Origin: Oscillospiraceae bacterium
GTDB lineage: Bacteria; Bacillota; Clostridia; Oscillospirales; Oscillospiraceae
Direction: 5' to 3'
Assembly: GCA_020025575.1 (NCBI GenBank)
Contig: JAHHRW010000013.1
Span: 1 to 50,955 of the forward strand
DNA: 50,955 nucleotides
Shown: in pieces, positions 39,242 to 47,362 of the stretch
How the letters are laid out: each line of letters starts with the position of its first letter
Numbering within the stretch: position 1 is the first letter of the stretch
Program-made: the position numbers and the translations under genes
The notes under the pieces: model-generated
Seen by the model: the letters and a program-made list of their open reading frames with translations, nothing else
Databases searched by the model: none
Told to the model about the DNA's origin: nothing

Positions 39242-39450
39242 ATGATGACATATTCCACGGTTCCACCCTGGTTGCGGTGCAAAAGCACTGCCACTCATTG
39301 GCGCAATAACGGGCGCTCCCGTCCCGGAATTTCCGCCGGGCGGCTCAGAAGTGGTGGAACACAGGCAAGTCTTGCAGAGCCATCTCAGCACACTGGCTCC
39401 TCTCTGGGCAGCTTATCCTGGTTCATGTCTTCGTCAAAGCATTTTACTCT
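39242..39450 (-). ncRNA. T-box leader of thrS
   Basis: On the minus strand the conserved T-box AGGGTGGAACCGTGG is present (about 39255-39269), just before the terminator. Upstream are a long stem I with the GAGCCA...TGGCTC apical arm (about 39379-39401) and a candidate specifier ACC (threonine) in TTCCACCACTTCTGAG (about 39345-39360). Uncharged tRNA-Thr should stabilise the antiterminator and turn thrS on. The exact base pairing and the specifier are inferred by eye. Confidence 0.85.
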
Positions 39451-39456
39451 ACGATG

Positions 39457-39485
39457 ATAATATCATATTCTTTTCAGGAAGTCAA
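39457..39485 (-). promoter_or_regulatory. Promoter of the thrS T-box transcript
   Basis: On the minus strand TTGACT, 17 nt, TATTAT, a few bases upstream of the T-box leader. Confidence 0.7.
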
Positions 39486-39784
39486 ATGTTCTTCCAGCAA
39501 AAATATACAGTGGAAAAAAATCATGATTTTGAGAGGTAAACAGCAGGCTCAGTGGAGTGGAAAATCCATATGCAGGGGCTATTTTGGGTTCCATAACACC
39601 AAATGTTACAAAATACGTAATTGGTTACATAATTCTTAAGATTATGTCAACTCATGTTACTGATTTTACAAGATATCATGTCAAAACCGGGTATATCATC
39701 GTATATTTTGCATAAAGGTTAACATAAGAGTAAAACAATAAAAACTGAAAAAGTTGTAATATTTACTGCAAATATTCAAAAAGC
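39486..39784. other. A+T-rich intergenic region with GTTAC words
   Basis: No gene is seen in these 299 bases. Three GTTAC words occur at 39605, 39624 and 39656, matching the GGTAAC/GTTACC motif found downstream of the next promoter. The rest is A+T-rich and without hairpins I can support. Confidence 0.45.
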
Positions 39785-39860
39785 TTGACTTTTGCTGAAA
39801 GTTTGTTATAATGTAGCAGTCCTGTTCAATAGGTAACATATTCGTTACCATTTGTTACAG
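39785..39860 (+). promoter_or_regulatory. Promoter and palindrome upstream of the YabE-like gene
   Basis: TTGACT (39785-39790), 16 nt, TATAAT (39807-39812). Just downstream is a perfect inverted repeat GGTAAC-ATATTC-GTTACC (39832-39849) and a further GTTAC at 39854, so a regulator could block initiation or early elongation here. Confidence 0.6.
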
Positions 39861-39927
39861 GCAGGTGTTTAGAAAGAATTTAGATAAAATTTTTCTCTCC
39901 ACAAATCTAGGAAAGGAGGTACACTCG

Positions 39928-40986
39928 TTGCACAGACTTCAGCATAAATTTTTCTCAACAGGAAACTTCTCTTATCGTGCACTTGCAATCACAATGGTTT
40001 TTGCGGTGGCGGTATGCTTGTTTTCCCTTCCTGCTGCTGCGAAGAATACCTATCGGATTACCGATGGGGATCGGGTGCTGTTTTTCAGTACCGACGCAAC
40101 CAATCCAGTGGATATTTTGAATCAGGCTGGCTTGGCACTGGGCAAGGATGATACCTATACTACACAGGAGAGCAGTGATTTTTCTGAGATCCACGTTAAG
40201 CGTGTCCAGATGGTCACAATTGACAATGGCGGTCAGATTCTCAAGACCGGCACCTATGGCGAAACCGTCCAGCAGCTCTTGAATCGATTGGATATCTCCG
40301 TTGGTGAAAGTGATACGCTTTCTGTGGATCTGTCAGACCAGACCAGAGAGGGAATGGAGATTTCAATCAGCCGGAAACATTTTGCCACCGAAACCTATTC
40401 CAAATCCATTCCGTACGAAACCCAGTATACTTATGATGAGTCCATCCCTGCAGGTTACGAAGAGGTCATCAGCGCAGGCTCCGATGGTGAGATGCGTCTG
40501 GTGGAAGAGGTTGTGTATGTGAACAACAAAGAGACAAGTCGTCACGTCATTACCTCTGAAGTTGTCCAGCAAGCCGTGCCGGAAGTAATCCGTGTGGGTA
40601 CCGGCGACGAGCAGGCAAAGCAGGCAGCTCTGACCATTGGCGATGGTGTAATCACCACGGAGTCAGGTGAAGTGCTCACCTACACCAATGTGAAAACCAT
40701 GTTGGCCACCGGTTACAGCTGTGAAGGCTGGGGACGCCCCGGAATCACGGCCACCGGCACGATTGCACGTGTGGGAGCCATTGCGGTTGATCCCAGCGTG
40801 ATTCCTTACGGCACCAGAATGTTCATTGTTTCCAATGACGGACAGTATGTTTACGGTGTTGCCACTGCAGAAGATTGCGGAAACCCCGATTATATCGGCG
40901 GAAACCGAATCGATCTGTATTTTGATACCGTTGCAGAGTGCGTCGCATTTGGTGCACGGGATTGCCAGGTATATATCCTGGGATGA
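39928..40986 (+). CDS. yabE: YabE-like secreted DUF348/G5/3D cell wall protein
   Basis: A 352-residue secreted wall protein related to B. subtilis YabE and, more distantly, to resuscitation-promoting factors. A signal/anchor helix (LAITMVFAVAVCLFSLPAAA) is followed by two DUF348-like repeats, each about 50 residues. A G5 domain follows (IPYETQYTYDESIPAGYEEVI...VNNKETSRHVITSEVV), then a C-terminal 3D domain with GAIAVDPSVIPYGTRMFI, AEDCGNPDYIGGNRIDLYF and FGARDCQVYIL, including the three Asp. The start is a TTG at 39928 with AAGGAGGT 7 nt upstream; upstream in-frame codons have no site. It is followed by rsmA, as in B. subtilis but without rnmV between them. Confidence 0.87.
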   Translation: MHRLQHKFFSTGNFSYRALAITMVFAVAVCLFSLPAAAKNTYRITDGDRVLFFSTDATNPVDILNQAGLALGKDDTYTTQESSDFSEIHVKRVQMVTIDNGGQILKTGTYGETVQQLLNRLDISVGESDTLSVDLSDQTREGMEISISRKHFATETYSKSIPYETQYTYDESIPAGYEEVISAGSDGEMRLVEEVVYVNNKETSRHVITSEVVQQAVPEVIRVGTGDEQAKQAALTIGDGVITTESGEVLTYTNVKTMLATGYSCEGWGRPGITATGTIARVGAIAVDPSVIPYGTRMFIVSNDGQYVYGVATAEDCGNPDYIGGNRIDLYFDTVAECVAFGARDCQVYILG

Positions 40987-40994
40987 TAATTTGG

Positions 40995-41046
40995 TTGCAA
41001 AATCGCCTTTCTTCTGCTATCATAGCGGAAGAAAGGCGGATTTTTT
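40995..41046 (+). promoter_or_regulatory. Combined terminator hairpin, promoter and ribosome binding site before rsmA
   Basis: A long hairpin has arms AATCGCCTTTCTTC (41001-41014) and GAAGAAAGGCGGATT (41028-41042, one bulged G), further paired inside, and runs into six T. The 3' arm contains AAAGGCGG, the rsmA ribosome binding site. A promoter TTGCAA (40995-41000), 17 nt, TATCAT (41018-41023) lies across the 5' arm and loop. Transcripts from this promoter would lack the 5' arm and leave the site free, whereas read-through from yabE would terminate or hide it. Confidence 0.6.
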
Positions 41047-41916
41047 ATGATTGATGTTTGTAATATTCAGGTTATGAAACCTCTGCTCGCTGTTCATGGC
41101 TTTCATTTTTCAAAAGCAAAGGGCCAGAATTTTTTGATTGCACCTTGGGTTCCGCAGCAGATTGCAGAGGACGCAGGCGTGGATGAAACTGCGGGGGTCT
41201 TAGAGATTGGCCCCGGTATCGGCCCGCTTACCCAGCAACTGGCGTTGCGTGCGCGCAAAGTCTGCGCAGTGGAAGTGGATCAGCGCCTTGCACCCATTCT
41301 CCAGCAGACCGTTGGAGAGTTTGATAATTTAGAAATCATATGGAACGATGTTCTGAAAATGAATGTAAAGGAATTGGTGGCAGAAAAGTTTCAGGGGCTG
41401 CGTCCCATGGCCTGCGCCAATCTGCCTTACTATATTACATCCCCGATTTTGTCCGCACTGCTGGAGGCGGAGTGCTTTGAATCTGTTACGGTCATGGTGC
41501 AGAAGGAAGTTGCGCAGCGCATTGCGGCAAAACCCGGCACAGCAGACTACAGTGCATTTACCATCTTCTGTAACTATTACGCTGAGCCGGAGATTTTATT
41601 TGATGTCCCCGCCCATTGTTTCTTGCCTCAGCCCAAGGTCACAAGTGCTGTCATTCAGCTGAAGGTTCGCAAGGAGCGCAGCTGGGACATTCAAGATGAG
41701 GCGATATTCTTCCGTACTGTGAAATCCAGTTTTGCCATGCGTCGCAAGACCCTGCAAAATGGCCTGGCATCCGGGTTCCCGGAGTTGGGTAAGAACGGCG
41801 CAAAGGAAGTTCTGGAGGCGGTTGGCCTGAGTCCCAGTGTCCGTGGTGAAACACTGGATATCGGAGCCTTTGGTGCCATTGCAAATGAAATCGTGAGGAG
41901 AAGAAACAATGGTTAA
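41047..41916 (+). CDS. rsmA: 16S rRNA dimethyladenosine transferase RsmA/KsgA
   Basis: The enzyme dimethylates A1518 and A1519 of 16S rRNA during 30S maturation. The 289-residue protein shows FSKAKGQNFLI, the SAM motif LEIGPGIGPLTQQL, motif IV NLPYYIT, VMVQKEVAQRI and the C-terminal domain VKSSFAMRRKTLQNGL. It starts at the ATG at 41047 behind AAAGGCGG; a later ATG at 41074 is less likely. It overlaps the HAD phosphatase gene by 8 bases. Confidence 0.95.
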   Translation: MIDVCNIQVMKPLLAVHGFHFSKAKGQNFLIAPWVPQQIAEDAGVDETAGVLEIGPGIGPLTQQLALRARKVCAVEVDQRLAPILQQTVGEFDNLEIIWNDVLKMNVKELVAEKFQGLRPMACANLPYYITSPILSALLEAECFESVTVMVQKEVAQRIAAKPGTADYSAFTIFCNYYAEPEILFDVPAHCFLPQPKVTSAVIQLKVRKERSWDIQDEAIFFRTVKSSFAMRRKTLQNGLASGFPELGKNGAKEVLEAVGLSPSVRGETLDIGAFGAIANEIVRRRNNG

Positions 41917-42598
41917 GTTTTTGTTTCTGGATCTGGACGATACCATTTTGGATTTTAAGAAGGCCGAACACATTGCGGTACGAAAAGCAATTGCTCAGGC
42001 TGGGGTAGAGCCAACAGATGAGATTTGTGCCCGGTACAGTCAGATCAATCAGAGGCACTGGCAGATGCTGGAGCGTGGAGAGATTACCAGAGAAGAAGTT
42101 CTGGTAAACCGATTTGGCGTTCTGTTTGAAGAGTTGGGACATTCTGTGGAGCCGGAGCGTGTTGCCCGGAACTATGAGCGGTTGCTGGGAATTGGGCATT
42201 ATTTTTTGCCTGGGGCGGAAGAAACAGTCAAGCAGAAACTTTTTGGTAAATACCGGATGTTTCTTGCCAGCAATGGTACGGCAAGTGTACAGGACAGTCG
42301 GCTGAAAAGTGCAGGGCTCTATCCGTATTTTGAGAAGGTATTCATTTCCCAGGAAATTGGATACAACAAACCTGCCAAAGAGTACTTTGATGTTTGTTTC
42401 TCGCAGATTCCAGAATTTCATCCGGAGGCGTGCCTGATGGTTGGTGACAGCCTGACTTCGGACATTTTGGGTGGAATCAATGCAGGAATCAAAACCTGCT
42501 GGGTGAACCCGGAACATAAACAAACCCATAATCAAATCTGCCCGGACTACGAAATAGAGCGCCTGGCAGATCTGCCGGCGCTCCTGGAATCTATTTAA
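41909..42598 (+). CDS. YjjG-like HAD phosphatase
   Basis: A 229-residue haloacid dehalogenase-type phosphatase of the YjjG subgroup (noncanonical pyrimidine nucleotidase). Motif I is FLDLDDTILDF, motif II SNGT, motif III lysine is in GYNKPAKEYFD, and motif IV GDSLTSDILGG. The helical cap lies after motif I. It is coupled to rsmA by overlap; a role in removing damaged nucleotides is inferred from the family. Confidence 0.88.
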   Translation: MVKFLFLDLDDTILDFKKAEHIAVRKAIAQAGVEPTDEICARYSQINQRHWQMLERGEITREEVLVNRFGVLFEELGHSVEPERVARNYERLLGIGHYFLPGAEETVKQKLFGKYRMFLASNGTASVQDSRLKSAGLYPYFEKVFISQEIGYNKPAKEYFDVCFSQIPEFHPEACLMVGDSLTSDILGGINAGIKTCWVNPEHKQTHNQICPDYEIERLADLPALLESI

Positions 42599-42611
42599 TG
42601 CAATAGCAGCA

Positions 42612-43295
42612 TCAATCTGTCAAACGGATTTCCACAGGATTGTGGATAACCATGGAATCCGGTGTGATGCGACAATCCATCGCAAGTACATGAACCCCGT
42701 TTTTGGCCGCTTCCCGCAGTGCAAGGCCGAAAGCGGGGTCTGTTGCATCATTTGGGCGCAGGAAGATCACCCCTTCCATCTGGATGACGAAGAGAATATA
42801 GCCGCCATAGCCCTCTTTTACAGCGTTAGCCAGTCCCTGAACATGCTTTGTTCCCCGTTGGGTGGGGGCGTCGGGGAAAGCGCAGATACCATCGTTTTCC
42901 AGGGTTACCCCCTTGACCTCTAAAAAGCAGGGGACACCATCTTTTGTGAAGGAAAAGTCAAATCTGGAGTCTGCGTGTTTTGCTTCAGGGCGAAGGTCGC
43001 TGATCTGTCCCAGACCACCACTGCGCAGCCATTCGCCAACAGCAATGTTGGGAGCCTGTGAGTCCATATTGATCATACGCTGCCCCTTCTGGACACAAAT
43101 CAGGTCGAATTTGGTTTTGCGGTTGGGGTTGTCAGATTTCTGACACCAGACCTGAGCGCCGGTGGGCAAAAGCTCCCGACAGCGGCCGGTATTTTTAACA
43201 TGGCACACTTGGACATGACCATCGATTTCAATATGGGCGATAAACCGATTGGGGCGGGATACAAAGCGCCCCGGTACCATATTTGTGTAGTGCAT
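42612..43295 (-). CDS. sfsA: SfsA family nuclease-like protein
   Basis: A 227-residue SfsA protein, a family with DNA/RNA binding and predicted PD-(D/E)xK nuclease fold. Features are GRFVSRPNRFIAHIEIDG, VCHVKNTGRCRELL, the nuclease-like DFSFTKDGVPCFLEVKGVTLE and FPDAPTQRGTKH. The start at 43295 is chosen from AGGTG 6 nt upstream and the family's usual N-terminus; the open frame beyond it runs through the tRNA-Leu gene and is not coding. Confidence 0.9.
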   Translation of the reverse strand: MHYTNMVPGRFVSRPNRFIAHIEIDGHVQVCHVKNTGRCRELLPTGAQVWCQKSDNPNRKTKFDLICVQKGQRMINMDSQAPNIAVGEWLRSGGLGQISDLRPEAKHADSRFDFSFTKDGVPCFLEVKGVTLENDGICAFPDAPTQRGTKHVQGLANAVKEGYGGYILFVIQMEGVIFLRPNDATDPAFGLALREAAKNGVHVLAMDCRITPDSMVIHNPVEIRLTD

Positions 43296-43316
43296 AAGCA
43301 TCACCTGAATATAAAA

Positions 43317-43347
43317 ATAAAAAGAGCAGCCGATGGCTGCTCTTTTT
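43317..43347 (-). terminator. Terminator after tRNA-Leu
   Basis: On the minus strand, arms AAAGAGCAGCC and GGCTGCTCTTT (43335-43345 and 43321-43331) are followed by TTT. It begins right after the tRNA CCA end. Confidence 0.85.
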
Positions 43348-43433
43348 GGTGCCGGTGGCCGGGCTCGAACCGGCACGCTGTTGCCAGCGGCGGATTTTGA
43401 GTCCGCTTCGTCTACCAATTCCAACACACCGGC
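43347..43433 (-). tRNA. tRNA-Leu (anticodon CAA)
   Basis: An 87-nt class II tRNA read on the minus strand. Acceptor arms GCCGGTG and CACCGGC, anticodon stem GCGGA/TCCGC with loop CTCAAAA (anticodon CAA), a long variable arm CGCTGGCAACAGCG and the T-arm GTTCGAGC are all visible, and CCA is encoded. It reads UUG leucine codons. Confidence 0.95.
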
Positions 43434-43446
43434 ATGGTGCTTGAGT

Positions 43447-43475
43447 ATTATAATACAGAGGTGAAAAAATATCAA
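43447..43475 (-). promoter_or_regulatory. Promoter of tRNA-Leu
   Basis: On the minus strand TTGATA, 17 nt, TATAAT, ending about 14 bases before the tRNA 5' end. Confidence 0.8.
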
Positions 43476-43523
43476 GTCTTTTTTCAAAAATTTGTTTTTT
43501 GTATTAGAAACAGAATGCTTTCA

Positions 43524-43552
43524 TTGACAGAAACGTTCCATAGCATTATAAT
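43524..43552 (+). promoter_or_regulatory. Promoter of the surface-polymer operon
   Basis: Perfect consensus TTGACA, 17 nt, TATAAT, about 55 bases before the first gene at 43609. This is the strongest promoter seen in the window. Confidence 0.85.
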
Positions 43553-43608
43553 GTAATGCGTAATTTTATGTCCTTTTGTTTGGACATAGCATTAAAACGA
43601 GGTATATT

Positions 43609-45081
43609 ATGGAACGGAATTCTTTTCGAAACAGGCTGATCCCAAAACTGCCTTTATTGGTGTTTGCTTTGTTCGTTTTGCAGCCGACAATGGATGTGAT
43701 CTCTTTCTGGACAGATCGGGTTGGAATGGGCAACGCACTTACATTGGTACTGCGAATGGGCGTCCTTGCGGTGACGATGCTGCTGGGTTTCTATGTCAGT
43801 GACTCAAAACGCACGTACTATGTGACTGCGGGAATACTAAGTGCAATTGTGCTGGGACATATTGTGGCATGTGTTCAGGCGGGGTATCGCAGTCCATTTA
43901 CGGATTTGACGAACTTTGTTCGGGTGGCACAGATGCCTATTACAGCAATTTGCCTGATTTCCATGATGAAACAAAATCAGGACAGCTATAAGGCTATGCA
44001 ATATGGCTTTTTGGCGAATCTTTTGATTATTATTATGGTGGAGATCCTTGCCGGTATTACAAAAACCGAACCCCATACTTACATGGATGGAAAGGGCATC
44101 ATGGGCTGGTTCCAGAATACCAACTCCCAGAGCTGCATTTTATCCATGCTGCCCCCGGTTGCTGTGGTTCTCGTGATGCAGCGCAAGGGGATGAAGTCCA
44201 TCGCATTTTGGCCTGTTCTTCTGGGCGGAATGGCTGCGTTGTATGCAATCGGCCCCCGTTTGTCCATGCTGGGCCTGGCGGCGACAGGATTTGGATTGGC
44301 ACTTTCTATCCTGATGATTGATCGAAAGCAGTGGAAGAAGGCACTGGTGTTCGGTGCTGTAACGCTTGGTTTCTTGGCATTTATCGGATCTTCTCCCATG
44401 ATGCACCACCAGGAAATCTATGAAACGGTTCAGGGTGGACGTCAGGAATCCATAGACAGCATTGTGTCAGAGGCCAAACTTCCTGCACTGAAGGGGGAAG
44501 ACGTAACGGATAAGGAACTGGAATCCCGCAAAGATGCGTGGAAGGAAAGACTTGCCCCTGTTTATGAAAAATATGCACCGGATTTTGTGGAGATTTTTGG
44601 CGTAGAGAAGACCATGGAGATCTACGACTACACCTACACCATTACGGAGATCACCGGTGCAAGAAACAAGAAGATTCAGTTCTCTCGACTTCTGATGGAG
44701 GATTCTCCCAAGAGCGCTCGACTGTTTGGTCTGGAACTGAGCCGTTTCACCGTTAACGGAAATATCTATGATGTAGAGAATGATTTCCACGGAATTTATT
44801 TCCTGTACGGCGGCGTGGGACTGGCTGCCATGGTACTCTTCTTGGGATACTTTATCTGGCTGATTGTGCGGGCACTGATAAAAAATTGGAAACAGTATTT
44901 TACGCTGGAGGCCGCAGCTTGGGGAATTGCCCTTGTGATGTGCCTGATTCACGCTTATTTTACTGCAGCGGTTCTGCGTCGGCCTAATGCATCTTTCTAC
45001 CTGTCCAGTGTGCTTGCCGCGGTCTACTATTTGGTGAAGATTAAGGCATATCCTGCATCCACCAGACAGGAACAGGAGTGA
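43609..45081 (+). CDS. O-antigen-ligase-like membrane protein (paralogue 2)
   Basis: A 490-residue polytopic protein of the O-antigen ligase/polymerase type, clearly paralogous to the one at 26915 (shared QPTMDV / NALTLVLRMG / SDSKR..YYVTAGIL near the start and VENDFHGIYFLYGG in the last third). About 11 membrane segments surround a large outer loop (about 270-390). As the first gene of an operon with a GT2, a flippase, a TagB-like enzyme and TagD, it most likely polymerises or attaches the exported glycan. Start chosen by CGAGGT, 5 nt before the ATG at 43609. Confidence 0.8.
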   Translation: MERNSFRNRLIPKLPLLVFALFVLQPTMDVISFWTDRVGMGNALTLVLRMGVLAVTMLLGFYVSDSKRTYYVTAGILSAIVLGHIVACVQAGYRSPFTDLTNFVRVAQMPITAICLISMMKQNQDSYKAMQYGFLANLLIIIMVEILAGITKTEPHTYMDGKGIMGWFQNTNSQSCILSMLPPVAVVLVMQRKGMKSIAFWPVLLGGMAALYAIGPRLSMLGLAATGFGLALSILMIDRKQWKKALVFGAVTLGFLAFIGSSPMMHHQEIYETVQGGRQESIDSIVSEAKLPALKGEDVTDKELESRKDAWKERLAPVYEKYAPDFVEIFGVEKTMEIYDYTYTITEITGARNKKIQFSRLLMEDSPKSARLFGLELSRFTVNGNIYDVENDFHGIYFLYGGVGLAAMVLFLGYFIWLIVRALIKNWKQYFTLEAAAWGIALVMCLIHAYFTAAVLRRPNASFYLSSVLAAVYYLVKIKAYPASTRQEQE

Positions 45082-45085
45082 CTCT

Positions 45086-46066
45086 ATGCGATTGAGTATT
45101 GTAATCCCAGTGTACAACGTAGCGGAGTATCTTGGCAAGTGTATCGATTCTGTACTTGCCAACGAATATGAAGACTATGAGATCATACTGGTGGATGATG
45201 GCGCTACTGACGGGATTTGCCCTCAGTTGTGCGACCAGTATGCCCAGAAACATCCGGATCGGATTCGTGTGATTCATCAAGCCAATCAAGGCTTGGGCGG
45301 CGCACGGAACACCGGGTTAGAATCTGCAACAGGGGAATATGTTTTCTTTGTGGACAGCGATGATACGCTGGTACCCAGAGCACTTCAGGTACTGGATGAG
45401 CAGATAGAGAAGACCCATGCAGATATTTATTCCTTTAATCTCTACTCCCATGATGGTGGGGGTCAGGGACGGGAAGTGCAGGTTTCCCAGCATTACCCAG
45501 AACCGTTTACACTCCGGGAACATCCTGAATTTCTATATGCCCTGCCTGCGGCATGTGCGCGTATCTGGAAGAGATCGCTGTTTGTGAAATCGGGAATCAG
45601 ATTCCCCAGCCGGGTGCTTTACGAGGATATACGCACCAGTGCAAAATTGTTTGCTTTGGCAGAATCGATTGTGACAATACCGCAGGTTCTGTATGAGTAT
45701 CTGGCCCGTCCCGGTTCTATCATGCGCAGCGATAATCTTCAGCGCAATCGTGAGATTCTGGATGCATTTGATGACCTGCTCTGCTGGTTTACGCAGCAGG
45801 GACTGAAAGAACGGTATTCCCAGCAGCTATGCCGCCTGGCAGTGGAGCATATTGTTCTGGCGGCAACGGTTCGTGTGGCTCGACTGAACCCAAAGGCTGA
45901 TTTGTTAAGGGTGTTTGAGCAATATATGGCGTGTCATTTCCCAGATTACTGGAACAATGCTGCCATGGGCGATCTGCCCGTGCTGCATAAGGTACTGCTG
46001 GTTTTAATCCGTCATAGACAGTATGGCTTGATTAAGCTTCTATTCCGGCTGAAAGACGGACGATAA
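45086..46066 (+). CDS. Family 2 glycosyltransferase
   Basis: A 326-residue GT-A glycosyltransferase. LSIVIPVYNVAEYLGKCIDSVL begins the domain, ILVDDGATDG binds the nucleotide sugar, GLGGARNTGLE and the D-x-D region VFFVDSDDTLVP follow, and the remaining C-terminal half (RLAVEHIVLAATVRVARL) is helical. No membrane segment is obvious. It lies 4 bases after the ligase-like gene, preceded by AGGAG. It would add a sugar to the lipid-linked repeat unit; the sugar is unknown. Confidence 0.92.
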   Translation: MRLSIVIPVYNVAEYLGKCIDSVLANEYEDYEIILVDDGATDGICPQLCDQYAQKHPDRIRVIHQANQGLGGARNTGLESATGEYVFFVDSDDTLVPRALQVLDEQIEKTHADIYSFNLYSHDGGGQGREVQVSQHYPEPFTLREHPEFLYALPAACARIWKRSLFVKSGIRFPSRVLYEDIRTSAKLFALAESIVTIPQVLYEYLARPGSIMRSDNLQRNREILDAFDDLLCWFTQQGLKERYSQQLCRLAVEHIVLAATVRVARLNPKADLLRVFEQYMACHFPDYWNNAAMGDLPVLHKVLLVLIRHRQYGLIKLLFRLKDGR

Positions 46067-46087
46067 ATAAAGAAAGGAGACGGTATT

Positions 46088-47362
46088 TTGTCTCGCTTCC
46101 ATTTAAAGACCGCTCGCGGTACTTTGTTAAAAAACACGATTATGCTGCAAATTCTGCAGTTTTCTACCTATATTCTGGCCCTGATTGCGGTACCCTATGA
46201 AACCCGGGTACTGGGCCCCAGTGTTTATGGCATTTTTGGTGTTGCCACAGCAGTTATGGTATATTTCCAGCTGGTAATCGATTTTGGGTTTCTGCTATCG
46301 GCTACCGAAGAGGTTGCTACCAATCGAGATGATCCGGTTCAGTTGAATAAGATTCTGTCGGCTGTAACCATTGCAAAGGGCGCCTTGGCACTGGTTTCGG
46401 GAATTGCATTGCTGGCATTATGTCAATTGATTCCCTCCTGGCAAGAGCGGAAACAATTGTTTTTCCTGTTCTTTATCTCCACGGTGTGCACAACCATGAT
46501 GCCGGACTATATGTACCGGGGAATGGAGCAGATGACGGCAATCACCGTTCGTACCGTTGCCATTCGTGGATTCTTTACCATTGCCATATTCTTTGTGCTG
46601 AAAAAGCCGGAGGATCTGTATGTGGTTCCAGTGCTGAACATCATCGGCAATGGAGCGGCGATGGTTCTGGCGTATATCGATCTGCACAAACGCTTTCAGA
46701 TCCAATTCTGCTCCGTAGGGGTAGGTGAGGTGATTGGTTCGCTGAAACGCTCGTCCGTGTTCTTCTATTCCAGAATTGCCACCACGGCCTATACCTCTAT
46801 GAATACCGTCATTCTGGATATGATTACTGCCACCGGTGGAGCCACCGGATTTTATACGGCTGCGGACAAGCTGATTACCACCGGCAAAAACCTGCTGTCT
46901 CCCATATCTGACAGCCTGTATCCCTATATGGTTCGTCACAAGGATTACAAGCTGGTGAAAAAGGTTTTGATGGTTCTTGTGCCCATCATTGCATTGTTCT
47001 GCGTGGGCAGCTTTATTTGGGCAGAGCCTCTGTGCATGTTGCTTTTGGGTGAAGAATATGGGCCTGCGGGTCAGGTGCTGCGTGCGATGCTGCCTGTGGC
47101 GGTGGTAACGCTGCCCAATTATGTTCTGGGTTTCCCAATGCTTGGTGCAATGGGACTGAAACAGTATGCCAACTATTCGGTGATCTTTGGTTCGGTACTG
47201 CATGTCATGAACCTGATGGTGCTCTACTTTACCGGCCATATGAATATGGTCACTTTGGCGGCTCTGGTCAGCGTGGCGGAGACGGCCATTTTGCTGTTCC
47301 GTGTAGTGGTAATTTGGCTCCATCGTGACAGATTGCGGCAAAAGGAGAATGACCATGACTGA
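46088..47362 (+). CDS. Wzx-type polysaccharide flippase
   Basis: A 424-residue membrane protein with about 12 segments, of the polysaccharide transporter (PST) family: LLKNTIMLQILQFSTYILALIAVPYETRVLGPSVYGIF at the start is characteristic, and TAADKLITTGKNLLSPISDSLYPYM lies in the middle. It would flip lipid-linked oligosaccharides outward. It starts with TTG at 46088, supported by AAAGGAGA with 7 nt spacing. The following transferase begins 8 bases before its stop. Confidence 0.9.
   Translation: MSRFHLKTARGTLLKNTIMLQILQFSTYILALIAVPYETRVLGPSVYGIFGVATAVMVYFQLVIDFGFLLSATEEVATNRDDPVQLNKILSAVTIAKGALALVSGIALLALCQLIPSWQERKQLFFLFFISTVCTTMMPDYMYRGMEQMTAITVRTVAIRGFFTIAIFFVLKKPEDLYVVPVLNIIGNGAAMVLAYIDLHKRFQIQFCSVGVGEVIGSLKRSSVFFYSRIATTAYTSMNTVILDMITATGGATGFYTAADKLITTGKNLLSPISDSLYPYMVRHKDYKLVKKVLMVLVPIIALFCVGSFIWAEPLCMLLLGEEYGPAGQVLRAMLPVAVVTLPNYVLGFPMLGAMGLKQYANYSVIFGSVLHVMNLMVLYFTGHMNMVTLAALVSVAETAILLFRVVVIWLHRDRLRQKENDHD

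Noticed and set aside
39785..39927. Possible c-di-AMP (ydaO) riboswitch upstream of the YabE-like gene
   Set aside because: Such riboswitches often precede wall-remodelling genes, but the conserved ydaO sequence elements are not seen and the leader is too short.
43296..43487. N-terminal extension of SfsA
   Set aside because: The frame stays open upstream of 43295 but passes through the terminator and tRNA-Leu gene; the family's normal N-terminus and ribosome site fit 43295.
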